8,940 bases of DNA from Thermoplasmata archaeon (lineage in GTDB: Archaea; Thermoplasmatota; Thermoplasmata; Sysuiplasmatales; Sysuiplasmataceae), in contig JAJYOM010000059.1 in assembly GCA_021796175.1 (NCBI GenBank), positions 1 through 8,940 of the forward strand, read 5' to 3'. The translations under genes were made by a program, and so were the position numbers. The notes below the pieces were generated by a model that saw nothing but the letters and a program-made list of their open reading frames with translations, was not told where the DNA came from and searched no databases. This document shows, in pieces, positions 1-6,498 of this stretch (the first letter of the stretch is position 1; each line of letters starts with the position of its first letter).

Positions 1-1227
1 ATAGGTGCAACCAACAGGCCAAATGCACTGGATGCAGCGCTCAGGAGACCCGGCAGGTTCGACAGGGAGATAGAGATAAACATACCGAACAGGGCCGGCA
101 GATCCGAGATAATGGCCATACACACGCGCGGGGTGCCGCTCGACAAGGATGTTGATCTGGAGAAGCTCGCTGAATTGACTCACGGTTATGCCGGCGCTGA
201 CATGTCTGCGCTCGTGAAGGAGGCAGCCATGCGGGCACTCAGGCGGATAATGCCGAAACTGGATCTGGAGCTGGACGCCATACCTGTCGAAACGCTCAAC
301 ACAATGAGCGTCACAATGGATGATTTCTACGGAGCGCTGCGGGACATGCAGCCTTCTTCAATGAGGGAGGTCCTCATAGAGAGACCAAATGTACACTGGA
401 ACGACATCGGCGGCCTTGATCCGGCCAAGCAGGAGCTCAAGGAGGCAGTTGAATGGCCGCTAAAATACGGACCGCTTTTCAACCATGTTAAGGCGAGGAC
501 GCCGAAAGGGGTTCTGATGTACGGGCCGCCCGGGACAGGCAAGACACTTCTCGCCAAGGCAATAGCGACGGAGAGCCAGGCGAACTTCATAAATGTGAAA
601 GGGCCCGAATTCCTCAGCAAGTGGGTCGGCGAAAGCGAGAAGGCAGTCAGGGAGATATTCAGGAAGGCCAGGCAGGCAGCACCGTGCGTCATATTCATGG
701 ATGAAATCGACAGTATTGTGCCGAAGCGGGGCGCCGATGAGGATACGAAGGTGACGGAAAGGATCATAAGCCAGATGCTTACTGAAATGGATGGTCTCGA
801 GGCTCTTCACAACGTGGTGGTCATAGCAGCTACAAACAGGCCGGACCTGATAGATGAAGCCATACTCAGGCCCGGAAGATTCGACAGAGTTGTGTCGATA
901 CCCATGCCGGATGAGGGTGCGAGGAAACACATTCTTGAGATACATTCAAAAGGAATGCCACTCGATAAGGATGTCAATCTTGACGAACTTGCAAGGAAGA
1001 CGGATTCGTTCACCGGTGCCGATGTCGCGGCGATATGCAACGAAGCGGCCATACTCAGCATAAGGAAACACGTTCTTTCAGGCGGTTCGGTCGAGGATGA
1101 TGGATTGGCCGATATGAATATCACAATGGCAGACTTTGATGAGGCGATGGAAAAGCTGAGGCCAACATCCAGAATTGAACTTGAGAAGTACAAAAAGATC
1201 GCAAAGGAATTTGAATATGTGGGGTGA
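1..1227 (+). CDS. CDC48/VCP-like AAA+ ATPase (VAT type), 3' part
   Basis: The reading frame is open from base 1, so the gene begins before the window; 408 codons are visible. Numbered from base 1, residues 2-20 are the end of the D1 AAA domain: second region of homology GATNRPNALDAALRRPGRF with its arginine fingers. A complete D2 domain follows: Walker A GPPGTGKT at 175-182, pore-loop KWVGES near 206, Walker B IFMDEID near 231-237, and second region of homology AATNRPDLIDEAILRPGRF from 276. All catalytic motifs of D2 are present. Family knowledge: archaeal VAT/Cdc48 forms a cytosolic hexamer that unfolds proteins and can feed the proteasome. The protein ends EYVG, so the last three residues do not fit the HbYX proteasome-docking pattern. 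The N domain and most of D1 are outside the window. The stop overlaps the start of the next gene, implying co-transcription. Confidence 0.96.
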   Translation: MGATNRPNALDAALRRPGRFDREIEINIPNRAGRSEIMAIHTRGVPLDKDVDLEKLAELTHGYAGADMSALVKEAAMRALRRIMPKLDLELDAIPVETLNTMSVTMDDFYGALRDMQPSSMREVLIERPNVHWNDIGGLDPAKQELKEAVEWPLKYGPLFNHVKARTPKGVLMYGPPGTGKTLLAKAIATESQANFINVKGPEFLSKWVGESEKAVREIFRKARQAAPCVIFMDEIDSIVPKRGADEDTKVTERIISQMLTEMDGLEALHNVVVIAATNRPDLIDEAILRPGRFDRVVSIPMPDEGARKHILEIHSKGMPLDKDVNLDELARKTDSFTGADVAAICNEAAILSIRKHVLSGGSVEDDGLADMNITMADFDEAMEKLRPTSRIELEKYKKIAKEFEYVG

Positions 1228-2222
1228 GGCTGCTGGCAAGAAACCCTGAGCTATCCAGGAGAGAGGAAATAATCAGGCTTGTGAGTGAAATACTCGCAAA
1301 GTCTGGCTTCTACCTTATGGACTGCACCGGTTTCAGGAGCATGACCTTCGACCTCATAGGCAGGAGGGACAGGGAACTCCTGCTGGTAAAGATACTCAGG
1401 AATGTCGACGGATTCAACAGGGAGACGGCACTTGAGATGAAAAGGATTGCAGGCGCGCTCGAGGGCAAGCCTCTGATAGTCGGGCTGCACTCAGGTGCGG
1501 GCAGTCTGGAGGACGGGATTGTATACTCCAGGTTTGACGTGCCGATTGTGACGCCGTCAACCCTTAGCGATGAGCTCCTTGAAGGTGTGCCTCCATTCAT
1601 ACTTGCGGAGCCGGGTGGCCTGTATGTCAGAATAGACGGAAGCATGCTGCGAAGGATGAGAGAGGAGATGAATCTCTCCCTTGGAGCGCTCGCGGATATC
1701 GCTGGCGTCTCCAGAAGGGCGATACAGATGTACGAGAGCGGCATGAAGGCGGTTGTCGATGTTGCGCAGCGCCTTGAGGAATTCTTCAATCAGCCGTTTG
1801 TGCTTCCACTAGAGGACTGGGATCTGAAGGACACAGACGTCAGGGAGGGAACGGAGAGATGGAGGCCGGAATTCGACGAGTTCCAGGGATTTGAGAGCGA
1901 GGTCTACAGGCTGCTTACAGAGCTGGGATACTCGGTTCTTCCGACACGCAGATCCGCATTCAATGCAATAACAGTCCACAAGAATGATGTGCTTATCACA
2001 TGGCTGGGGCAGGAGCTTGCTGACTTCAGGCTCAGCGCGGAGGCGCTCCACAACATAACAAAGATTGCAGAGAAGGAAGCCGTCATCTTCCTTCAGTCCA
2101 ATACAGAGAAGGAAACTGCTGCCGGCATACCGGTGATAGACAGGGAGGAACTGCTTTCCATGCATTTCCCGGACGATCTGTCTGCCGTGGCTGATAAAAG
2201 AAGGCAGCGCGGAAAAGACTGA
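1224..2222 (+). CDS. Archaeal HTH-type transcriptional regulator (MF_00584-like)
   Basis: This 332-residue protein matches the archaeal family named putative HTH-type transcriptional regulatory protein. Residues 1-135 form an N-terminal domain with FDLIGRRDRELLLVKI near 42-57 and LEDGIVYSRF near 95-104. Residues 141-190 are a Cro/C1-type helix-turn-helix (SLGALADIAGVSRRAIQMYE near 152-171). A C-terminal domain begins near residue 222 (FESEVYRLLTELGY). The start is GTG at 1224, which shares bases with the upstream TGA (GTGA overlap), as expected for translational coupling to the ATPase. Length and domain order fit the family. The D-x(n)-VK pattern in the N-terminal domain faintly resembles PD-(D/E)xK nuclease folds, which is only inference. 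The DNA target and regulon cannot be deduced; being coupled to the ATPase, it might regulate that operon. Confidence 0.9.
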   Translation: MRLLARNPELSRREEIIRLVSEILAKSGFYLMDCTGFRSMTFDLIGRRDRELLLVKILRNVDGFNRETALEMKRIAGALEGKPLIVGLHSGAGSLEDGIVYSRFDVPIVTPSTLSDELLEGVPPFILAEPGGLYVRIDGSMLRRMREEMNLSLGALADIAGVSRRAIQMYESGMKAVVDVAQRLEEFFNQPFVLPLEDWDLKDTDVREGTERWRPEFDEFQGFESEVYRLLTELGYSVLPTRRSAFNAITVHKNDVLITWLGQELADFRLSAEALHNITKIAEKEAVIFLQSNTEKETAAGIPVIDREELLSMHFPDDLSAVADKRRQRGKD

Positions 2223-2236
2223 GCCGCGGTGTACAG

Positions 2237-2884
2237 ATGGTTGAAAGGGAGTGGTCCTTTGTCATTGGCGACCACACTGTTGTTCTTGTCGCAGCCATCT
2301 GCGGCCTGGCTTCGGAAGTGGAACTGATCCGGGGCGCGATGGACAGATGCAGGCCCAGAGCAGCCGGCATTTCTGTCACGACCGCTCAGATAGAGAACCT
2401 GAGGAAATGGAACGCATCGGAGGAGCAGCCCGAGCCCGACTATTCCGATTTTGACATCTTCTACATGAGGGAGATGTCAAGATTCGGCGACGTCGTTCTG
2501 CCTTCGCCCTCCCATCTGTTCACAGTGGCTGCGGGGGATGCGACTGGAATGGATGTTGTCGGACTTGACATGGATGATGACGATTACACCGACCTGTACA
2601 TGGCGAACGTTACACCTGTCTCCCTTTTCTTCGACTCAATATTCCGGAAGAGAAGGTTGAGAAAGCATTTCGAAGGCAGCGCGGAGGAAGTGGTACTGAG
2701 GCTTGACGAGGCAGGCAGGCATCCGGAAGGCATAGCCAGGATTGAAGCGGAACGGGAAAAGCACATGGCTGGACGTATCCTTGAGTGCGCTTCAAGTTAC
2801 GGCAGATTCCTTGCGGTTGTGGACTACGAGCGGGCGGAAGGCGTCAGGAGAAGACTGGGGGAGCAGGCTTTGACGGTCACATAG
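2237..2884 (+). CDS. Divergent TraB-like protein
   Basis: A 215-residue acidic protein with no obvious signal peptide or membrane segment. It starts at ATG 2237, 14 bases after the regulator stop, so it is probably the third gene of the ATPase operon. The beginning (TVVLVAAICGLASEVELIRG near 13-32, then P-R-A-A-G-I) is laid out like the first strand-helix-strand of the TraB/PrgY family. The end (EREKHMAGRILECASSYGRF near 171-190, then LAVVD) resembles the TraB ERD-x-YMA helix and following strand. The G-x-x-H and G-H signatures expected after those strands are absent: AAICG and DYERA stand in their place. If the assignment is right, this is a degenerate, probably non-catalytic member. The middle section is not recognised. 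It may equally be an unrelated archaeal hypothetical protein. Confidence 0.7.
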   Translation: MVEREWSFVIGDHTVVLVAAICGLASEVELIRGAMDRCRPRAAGISVTTAQIENLRKWNASEEQPEPDYSDFDIFYMREMSRFGDVVLPSPSHLFTVAAGDATGMDVVGLDMDDDDYTDLYMANVTPVSLFFDSIFRKRRLRKHFEGSAEEVVLRLDEAGRHPEGIARIEAEREKHMAGRILECASSYGRFLAVVDYERAEGVRRRLGEQALTVT

Positions 2885-2910
2885 ATGATTCTGTTTACCT
2901 CGGGGAGCGC

Positions 2911-2943
2911 GAGAATACACCGGGGACATTCTCCCTCTTCTTT
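2911..2943 (+). terminator. Hairpin plus pyrimidine tract after the three-gene operon
   Basis: GAGAAT at 2911-2916 pairs perfectly with ATTCTC at 2928-2933 across an 11-base loop, and CCTCTTCTTT follows at once. It lies 27 bases after the stop of the TraB-like gene and before the next promoter region. Archaeal termination relies more on T-rich tracts than on hairpins, and this tract is interrupted by C, so the call is tentative. Confidence 0.3.
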
Positions 2944-3021
2944 CACTTATGGCTATCAAATGTAACCATGCGGCTGTCATCACTTGGGTGGAAGGAAAGT
3001 AGACATGTTCTAATAGGATGT

Positions 3022-3090
3022 CAAATACTATGAAGCAGAGCAACCGCTGCATCCGGTTTACAATATGGCTGCAGTGAGTCCAATGGTGGA
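3022..3090 (+). promoter_or_regulatory. Candidate promoter and ribosome binding site for the CPBP gene
   Basis: Two AT-rich TATA-like stretches precede the gene: CAAATACTAT at 3022-3031 and TTTACAATAT at 3057-3066. GGTGGA at 3085-3090 is a weak Shine-Dalgarno match six bases before ATG 3097. The upstream box would give a leader of about 44 bases that keeps the GGTGGA site; the downstream box would place the start of transcription at or inside it, so the upstream box fits better. Confidence 0.3.
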
Positions 3091-3096
3091 CTGAAG

Positions 3097-4623
3097 ATGG
3101 AGTCAACGAACAGCGAGAAAAAGCAGAGGATGGAATGTTACAACTGCTACAAACTCATCCCGGCCGACTCCAAGTTCTGCCCCTACTGCGGCCGCAATCA
3201 GCTGGAGAAAAGCGGTTACACACTCATAACTCCAGCCAGGGAACAGCAGACTGTTCAGGGCCAGCCAATGGCAGATGCAGGACCGCAGGCCGCAACTCCA
3301 CCGCCAGTGCGCCAGCCATTTCCTGTTTATCCCCCTTATAAGGGTAGAGGAGCCACTTCCAAGTCTGGAGGTTTCAACTGGGTTGACCTCGCGAAATATG
3401 GGGGTGTTCTCGGCACCATACTGTTCCTTGGGGTGCTGCTTGTGGAATTTGCAGGTGCGATTTACGGGTTTACTTACATACCGCAGATGGATGCATACCC
3501 CTATGCCTTCCCGTTCTATTTCATTACACCCTGGCTGGTTGGAATATACGCCATACAGGGCATCATTTACGGCATAGTTTACGTGCTGTTCGTAATGATA
3601 GCAGCGGTGTGCTTCGCGTATGTGCTCCGGGGCTCACGCAACTTCGTGAAGGAGCTGAAGCCGGTATCAAGGGGTCTTCAGTCCAGCACACTTTTCATGA
3701 TTTCAACTCTCGTAATGACCTACTATTTCATCAGCATCGCTGTAGTCCTTGTGGTTGAAGGCCTTGGATCCACGACATCAGCCCCTGCCTTCGGTGCAGC
3801 ACCATGGGCGATGAATGTTTTCGATTTCATTTTTGCTCCCGTCTGGGAGGAAATCGCAGTTAGAGTGCTCCTGCTCGGCCTTCCACTTCTGCTGATTGCG
3901 GCATTTACTCAGAAAAAAGACAGGCCGTGGTGGAAATATCTGGCAGGAGGCAATTTCAAGATGGGGCCGGCTGCTGTTTTCTTCCTTATTTTATCCAGTG
4001 TGATGTTCGGCCTGGGGCACTGGCTTGCGGGTTCGGGATGGGGCTTCTGGAAGATATTCCCGGCATCCGTCGCGGGCCTCTTCCTGGGATACCTTTTTCT
4101 GAAGAAGGGCCTTTTCGCATCGATAATTTTCCACTTCGCAATCGATTCTCAGGCGCTTCTCGTTCTGTCTTCCAGTCCGAATTCAGCAGTGTACCTGTTC
4201 ATCGGGATATCGACAACAGTGTGGATGGTCCTTGGTGCGGTATTCTTTGTGTATTACCTCCTGGTCATGCTGAGTTTCATTTCCTCAAAAAACATGCTGC
4301 CGAGGAAGGTGAGCAACAGGTACGTTGCCGCAGCAGGAACGGCTGCAGCCGCTCCGGCCAGTGAACCTGTTCCGGCTACCCATGCCCAGCAGAATGCGGG
4401 ACAGACGGCACAGGCACAGCAGCTGCAGCAGCAGGCGATCCTGCATCCTTACAGGCCACCCTCCGCTGGAGAGCCGGTGATGAGAGATCCTCATGCCTAC
4501 ATTCCGACAGCGCCGGGAGAACCTGTTTTCGGTTACATGTGCAGCAACTGCGGGAGCCTTGAGGCAAAGTACAAGGACGGCAAATTCGTGTGTGTGTACT
4601 GCGGTCACGAAAGCGACAAGTGA
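3097..4623 (+). CDS. CPBP-family intramembrane protease-like protein with zinc ribbons at both ends
   Basis: A 508-residue membrane protein. Residues 14-31 are a zinc ribbon (C14, C17, C28, C31) followed by a Pro/Gln-rich linker to about 90. About seven to eight hydrophobic segments span 100-395. The CPBP (CAAX protease/Abi) signatures are present: EEIAVR at 251-256 (glutamates 251-252, Arg256), FGLGHW with His308, and FHFAID with His346 and Asp350. In this family these residues form the metalloprotease active site in the membrane. A second Ala/Pro/Gln-rich linker (about 405-475) leads to a C-terminal zinc ribbon with C482, C485, C499 and C502. Both ribbons probably lie in the cytoplasm. The motifs look intact, so activity is plausible; the substrate is unknown. 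ATG 3097 is chosen because of the upstream GGTGGA; ATG 3130 is an alternative that keeps the first ribbon. It stands alone on its strand and ends tail to tail with the next gene. Confidence 0.92.
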   Translation: MESTNSEKKQRMECYNCYKLIPADSKFCPYCGRNQLEKSGYTLITPAREQQTVQGQPMADAGPQAATPPPVRQPFPVYPPYKGRGATSKSGGFNWVDLAKYGGVLGTILFLGVLLVEFAGAIYGFTYIPQMDAYPYAFPFYFITPWLVGIYAIQGIIYGIVYVLFVMIAAVCFAYVLRGSRNFVKELKPVSRGLQSSTLFMISTLVMTYYFISIAVVLVVEGLGSTTSAPAFGAAPWAMNVFDFIFAPVWEEIAVRVLLLGLPLLLIAAFTQKKDRPWWKYLAGGNFKMGPAAVFFLILSSVMFGLGHWLAGSGWGFWKIFPASVAGLFLGYLFLKKGLFASIIFHFAIDSQALLVLSSSPNSAVYLFIGISTTVWMVLGAVFFVYYLLVMLSFISSKNMLPRKVSNRYVAAAGTAAAAPASEPVPATHAQQNAGQTAQAQQLQQQAILHPYRPPSAGEPVMRDPHAYIPTAPGEPVFGYMCSNCGSLEAKYKDGKFVCVYCGHESDK

Positions 4624-5379
4624 TCAGAGCATTGAGCTGACAGCGTTCATACCATGAATCGCATCCTCAACGGACCCGGCTTCTATCACCGCGGGGAGCC
4701 CGAGTTTTTTCAGCAGTTGCACGGCTCCGCCAAGTTCAAGCTTACCCGAGCCTATCCGGGCATGCGTGTCACGGCTGCCGTCGTTGTCGCTTATATGCAC
4801 CATGCCGACAACTCTCTCTTCAGCGGAGAAAGCAACAAGCTGGCCCTCAAGCGCCGCATGGGAGATATCAAGGCAAATTCCGGTCTTAGTGCCGGACAGA
4901 AGGAGCCTCAGTTCCCTGGGTGTCGTGCCAATGGCATCTTTGCCTGCCATATTCTCGACAAAGAGTTCAACCCCAGTGGATTCTGCAAGTGAGGAGAGCG
5001 CCTTTATGCTCTCACGAGAAAGAAGGAATGCTCTCTCCCTGTCGGCACTTGAAAGCACTGAGTGCATACCGGGATGAATTACGAATTTCTGTAGTCCGAG
5101 GTCTGCGCCGGCTCTGATGCAATCGGCGATTTCAGTCACGGAGGAGAGCCTGATCGCCTTGTTGAGACTGGCAATGTTGATATCACTGAACGGAGCGTGC
5201 ACTGTGAAGTCGAAGCTGTACGACCCGGCGATGTCTCTGAATTCTGCTGAAACAGATCTCAGGTTGTGTCTTCCCTCGGCAACTATCTGCCAGCCTGAAA
5301 ATGATTCTGGTATGGATTCGATGACGTCGGCTAAACCACGAAGCGAGAGTGAAGCGCACGAAAGGTGAAAATCCACCAC
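4624..5379 (-). CDS. Xylose isomerase-like TIM-barrel protein (sugar phosphate isomerase/epimerase or AP endonuclease 2 superfamily)
   Basis: A soluble 251-residue protein of the usual length for this superfamily. Putative metal and substrate residues occur in the expected barrel order: VHAPF (His61), VIHPG (His102), LFVENM (Glu142), CLDISHA (Asp171, His174), VHISDN (His195), the DTHARIGSG loop (His206), and VIEAG (Glu233). Family members isomerise or epimerise sugars or act as endonuclease IV at abasic sites; the short length and the HIGSG-like loop are shared by both, so substrate remains open. The start is GTG at 5379, preceded by AAGGAG inside the end of the upstream gene; a second GTG follows directly and is an alternative. 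Two bases separate it from the UPF0201 gene, so the two are almost certainly one operon. Its stop abuts the convergent CPBP gene. Confidence 0.9.
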   Translation of the reverse strand: MVDFHLSCASLSLRGLADVIESIPESFSGWQIVAEGRHNLRSVSAEFRDIAGSYSFDFTVHAPFSDINIASLNKAIRLSSVTEIADCIRAGADLGLQKFVIHPGMHSVLSSADRERAFLLSRESIKALSSLAESTGVELFVENMAGKDAIGTTPRELRLLLSGTKTGICLDISHAALEGQLVAFSAEERVVGMVHISDNDGSRDTHARIGSGKLELGGAVQLLKKLGLPAVIEAGSVEDAIHGMNAVSSML

Positions 5380-5381
5380 AA

Positions 5382-5819
5382 TCAGCTCCTTACGCCTGTC
5401 TCGCCCTCGACTCTTCTCTCCGCCCTTCTCAGCTCCCTAGAAGTTATGTAGCCCACTATGTCGAGCATCTTCTCGAAGAATACCACAGGTTCGTCAACAG
5501 CACCGCTGAATTCAATTGAGCCAAGTGGCCCTGGCTCATCAACTATATTGACCCGCGAAACAAATGCCGCCTGCTTGTTCAGATAGACAGTGAAACTGTT
5601 CCCTGAGCACCCTGAGTTAACCGCCTCCAGAAAGGCATATCTCGTCTTCTGGTCAGTGACGAGTTTCACTATGTGCTCAACATTGGTCGAACTGGCGGTG
5701 ATCAGGCCCGATTTCCTTGTAAGAGTCGCATCAGGGATGAGGTTGAGCATCGCCGAAGCAATCTTTGAAGGATCCTCTGTTGGAAATATCTTCGCAGATA
5801 AACTGAATGGCGGCATCAT
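5382..5819 (-). CDS. UPF0201 family protein (COG1325, predicted exosome-associated/RNA-binding)
   Basis: A 145-residue protein matching the archaeal UPF0201 family. The family blocks appear in order: the PTEDPSKIASAMLNLIPDA segment at 13-31, the YLNKQAAFV segment near 79-87, and GPLGSIEF at 97-104. COG1325 was predicted to be linked to the archaeal exosome and RNA binding, largely from gene neighbourhood; the biochemical role is not established. The frame is open upstream to a TTG at 5840, but ATG 5819 is preferred because GGGAG lies five bases upstream and the resulting length fits the family; ATG 5816 is also possible. It is the first gene of a two-gene operon with the TIM-barrel protein. 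The basic tail RELRRAERRVEGETGVRS goes past the usual core and may contact RNA, which is inference. Confidence 0.9.
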   Translation of the reverse strand: MMPPFSLSAKIFPTEDPSKIASAMLNLIPDATLTRKSGLITASSTNVEHIVKLVTDQKTRYAFLEAVNSGCSGNSFTVYLNKQAAFVSRVNIVDEPGPLGSIEFSGAVDEPVVFFEKMLDIVGYITSRELRRAERRVEGETGVRS

Positions 5820-5888
5820 GATCGCTCCCGATGCAGTCAATACATGTTCCGCCTATTATTCTCCTTTGGGTTGAGAATGTATTATTTT
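5820..5888 (-). promoter_or_regulatory. Candidate promoter and ribosome binding site of the UPF0201 operon
   Basis: On the minus strand, AAAATAATAC (bases 5888-5879) is a TATA-like box that would start transcription near 5858 and leave a leader of roughly 40 bases. GGGAG (5829-5825) lies five bases before ATG 5819. A second AT-rich stretch, GAATAATAGG, lies nearer the gene but would start the transcript at about the ribosome binding site. The box overlaps a repeat shared with the neighbouring IS630-type remnant. Confidence 0.4.
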
Positions 5889-5942
5889 GCGCTTATTTCA
5901 GCATGCTCGAATATTTGGAAGGGGCAGCTGCGAATGTATTAT
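5875..5942. repeat. Direct repeat of the IS630-type transposase tail
   Basis: GAATGTATTAT occurs at 5875-5885 and again at 5932-5942, 57 bases apart. On the minus strand the 5932-5942 copy encodes IIHS of the transposase C-terminus, continuing QLP. The 5875-5885 copy reads IIHSQ in one frame and then soon meets two stops. Upstream both read a basic stretch (IRKA versus KRK). This suggests either a diverged tandem duplication of the transposase end or a second, mostly deleted, related element. Confidence 0.5.
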
Positions 5943-6110
5943 CGCCTTCCTTATCCTCTCCGGATGCCTTTTCAGCCTGCCAAGGGCACCCTTCACGCCT
6001 GATACCATCTCTCTGATTGTGTCGGGGCACCAGTTTGAGAGTTCCTGGTATTTGAGCACATTCCATATCTGCTCATCCGGATTGAGTTCCGGTGCATATG
6101 CCGGAAAACG
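5898..6110 (-). mobile_element. IS630-type element remnant (transposase 3' end)
   Basis: This holds only the last 70 codons of the transposase, from just before the conserved PxLNPxE block to a stop at 5900-5898. I could not identify a flanking TA duplication or terminal inverted repeat with certainty. Confidence 0.65.
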
Positions 6111-6326
6111 TCTCGTGTTGAGTGTTCGTTCCCTGTGACCGTTCCTGTGTGCTCTCCTGCCCCTTCCCCTTACGTACTTGCCTGCACCGGACTGCTGTTC
6201 TGCCTCATGATCCATGACCTGGTTGAGGAACCATGTCATGAGCTCGCGCATTCCCTGCTCATTGCCTTCCAGATACTCAGCTATTAAATCCCTGATTTCC
6301 TTATTCTCTATGCCCTGTACTTCCAT
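5898..6326 (-). pseudogene. Chimeric transposase remnant: IS256-type N-terminus fused in frame to IS630-type C-terminus
   Basis: A single uninterrupted 142-codon frame joins two unrelated transposase fragments. Residues 1-72 match the N-terminal region of IS256/mutator transposases: MTWFLNQVMDHEAEQQSGAG at 30-49, then HRNGHRERTLNTR at 60-72. Residues 73-142 match the C-terminal end of IS630-type DDE transposases: FPAYAPELNPDEQIW, holding the last acidic residue (Glu) of the triad, then a WCPDTI segment and a basic helix ending KAIIHSQLP. The join lies near base 6110. The IS256 catalytic domain and the first two IS630 catalytic aspartates are missing, so it cannot transpose. GGAG lies ten bases before ATG 6326, so it might still be translated. 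It is most simply a deletion or nested-insertion product; an exapted DNA-binding protein is a remote alternative. Confidence 0.75.
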
Positions 6327-6370
6327 CGTACCAAATCTCCAAATCTGTTACGAGTGAAGGTACAGGGTCT
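6111..6370 (-). mobile_element. IS256-type element remnant (left end and transposase 5' end)
   Basis: The 5' 72 codons of an IS256-type transposase, plus about 45 bases of leader that probably include the element's left end (minus strand GACCCTGTACCTTCACTCG from about 6370). The rest of the element, including the DDE catalytic domain and right end, is gone. The exact outer boundary is inferred. Confidence 0.6.
6313..6367. repeat. Inverted repeat around the IS256-type transposase start
   Basis: CCCTGTAC at 6313-6320 is the reverse complement of GTACAGGG at 6360-6367. Allowing one bulged base, the pairing extends by a further TTC/GAA. On the minus-strand transcript the stem would close a loop holding the GGAG site, with the start codon immediately beside the 3' arm. 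It could be a translation-blocking hairpin or a terminal-repeat copy. Confidence 0.5.
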
Positions 6371-6454
6371 TATTGAAATTTACAGCAAAATGTGTACACG
6401 TCCCGCCTGAATGACCAACTGAAAAAATGTTCATACGTATGATTGTAACAGATT
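6342..6454. repeat. 10-bp inverted repeat AATCTGTTAC / GTAACAGATT
   Basis: A perfect 10-base inverted pair at 6342-6351 and 6445-6454, separated by 93 bases. The left copy lies in the IS256-type leader; the right copy abuts the TnpB-type right end. The space between holds the palindromes GTGTACAC (6392-6399) and CATACGTATG (6432-6441) but no gene. It may be ends of two head-to-head elements or of one small non-autonomous element. Confidence 0.45.
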
Positions 6455-6455
6455 C

Positions 6456-6489
6456 GTGACATCCTCCCATGATTGAAATCGCGGGACTC
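6456..6489 (-). mobile_element. IS200/IS605-like right end with imperfect hairpin
   Basis: Read on the minus strand, this is a short GC-rich hairpin followed by GGGAGGATGTCAC, the layout usual just after tnpB in IS200/IS605 and IS1341-type elements. CCC (6466-6468) pairs with GGG (6483-6485) and GATT (6471-6474) with AATC (6477-6480). In living elements this is the right end and overlaps the omega (reRNA) guide scaffold. The terminal base is estimated at about 6456. Confidence 0.6.
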
Positions 6490-6498
6490 CCTGCGACA

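Noticed and set aside
327..945. Long minus-strand frames (146 and 161 codons) across the D2 ATPase domain.
   Set aside because: They are shadows of a strongly conserved AAA domain.
2785..3033. An 82-codon plus-strand frame covering the gap after the TraB-like gene.
   Set aside because: It overlaps that gene out of frame, has no recognisable content and no ribosome binding site.
4654..5117. Several plus-strand frames of 65-112 codons.
   Set aside because: They are antisense to the TIM-barrel protein, whose catalytic motifs are conserved on the minus strand.
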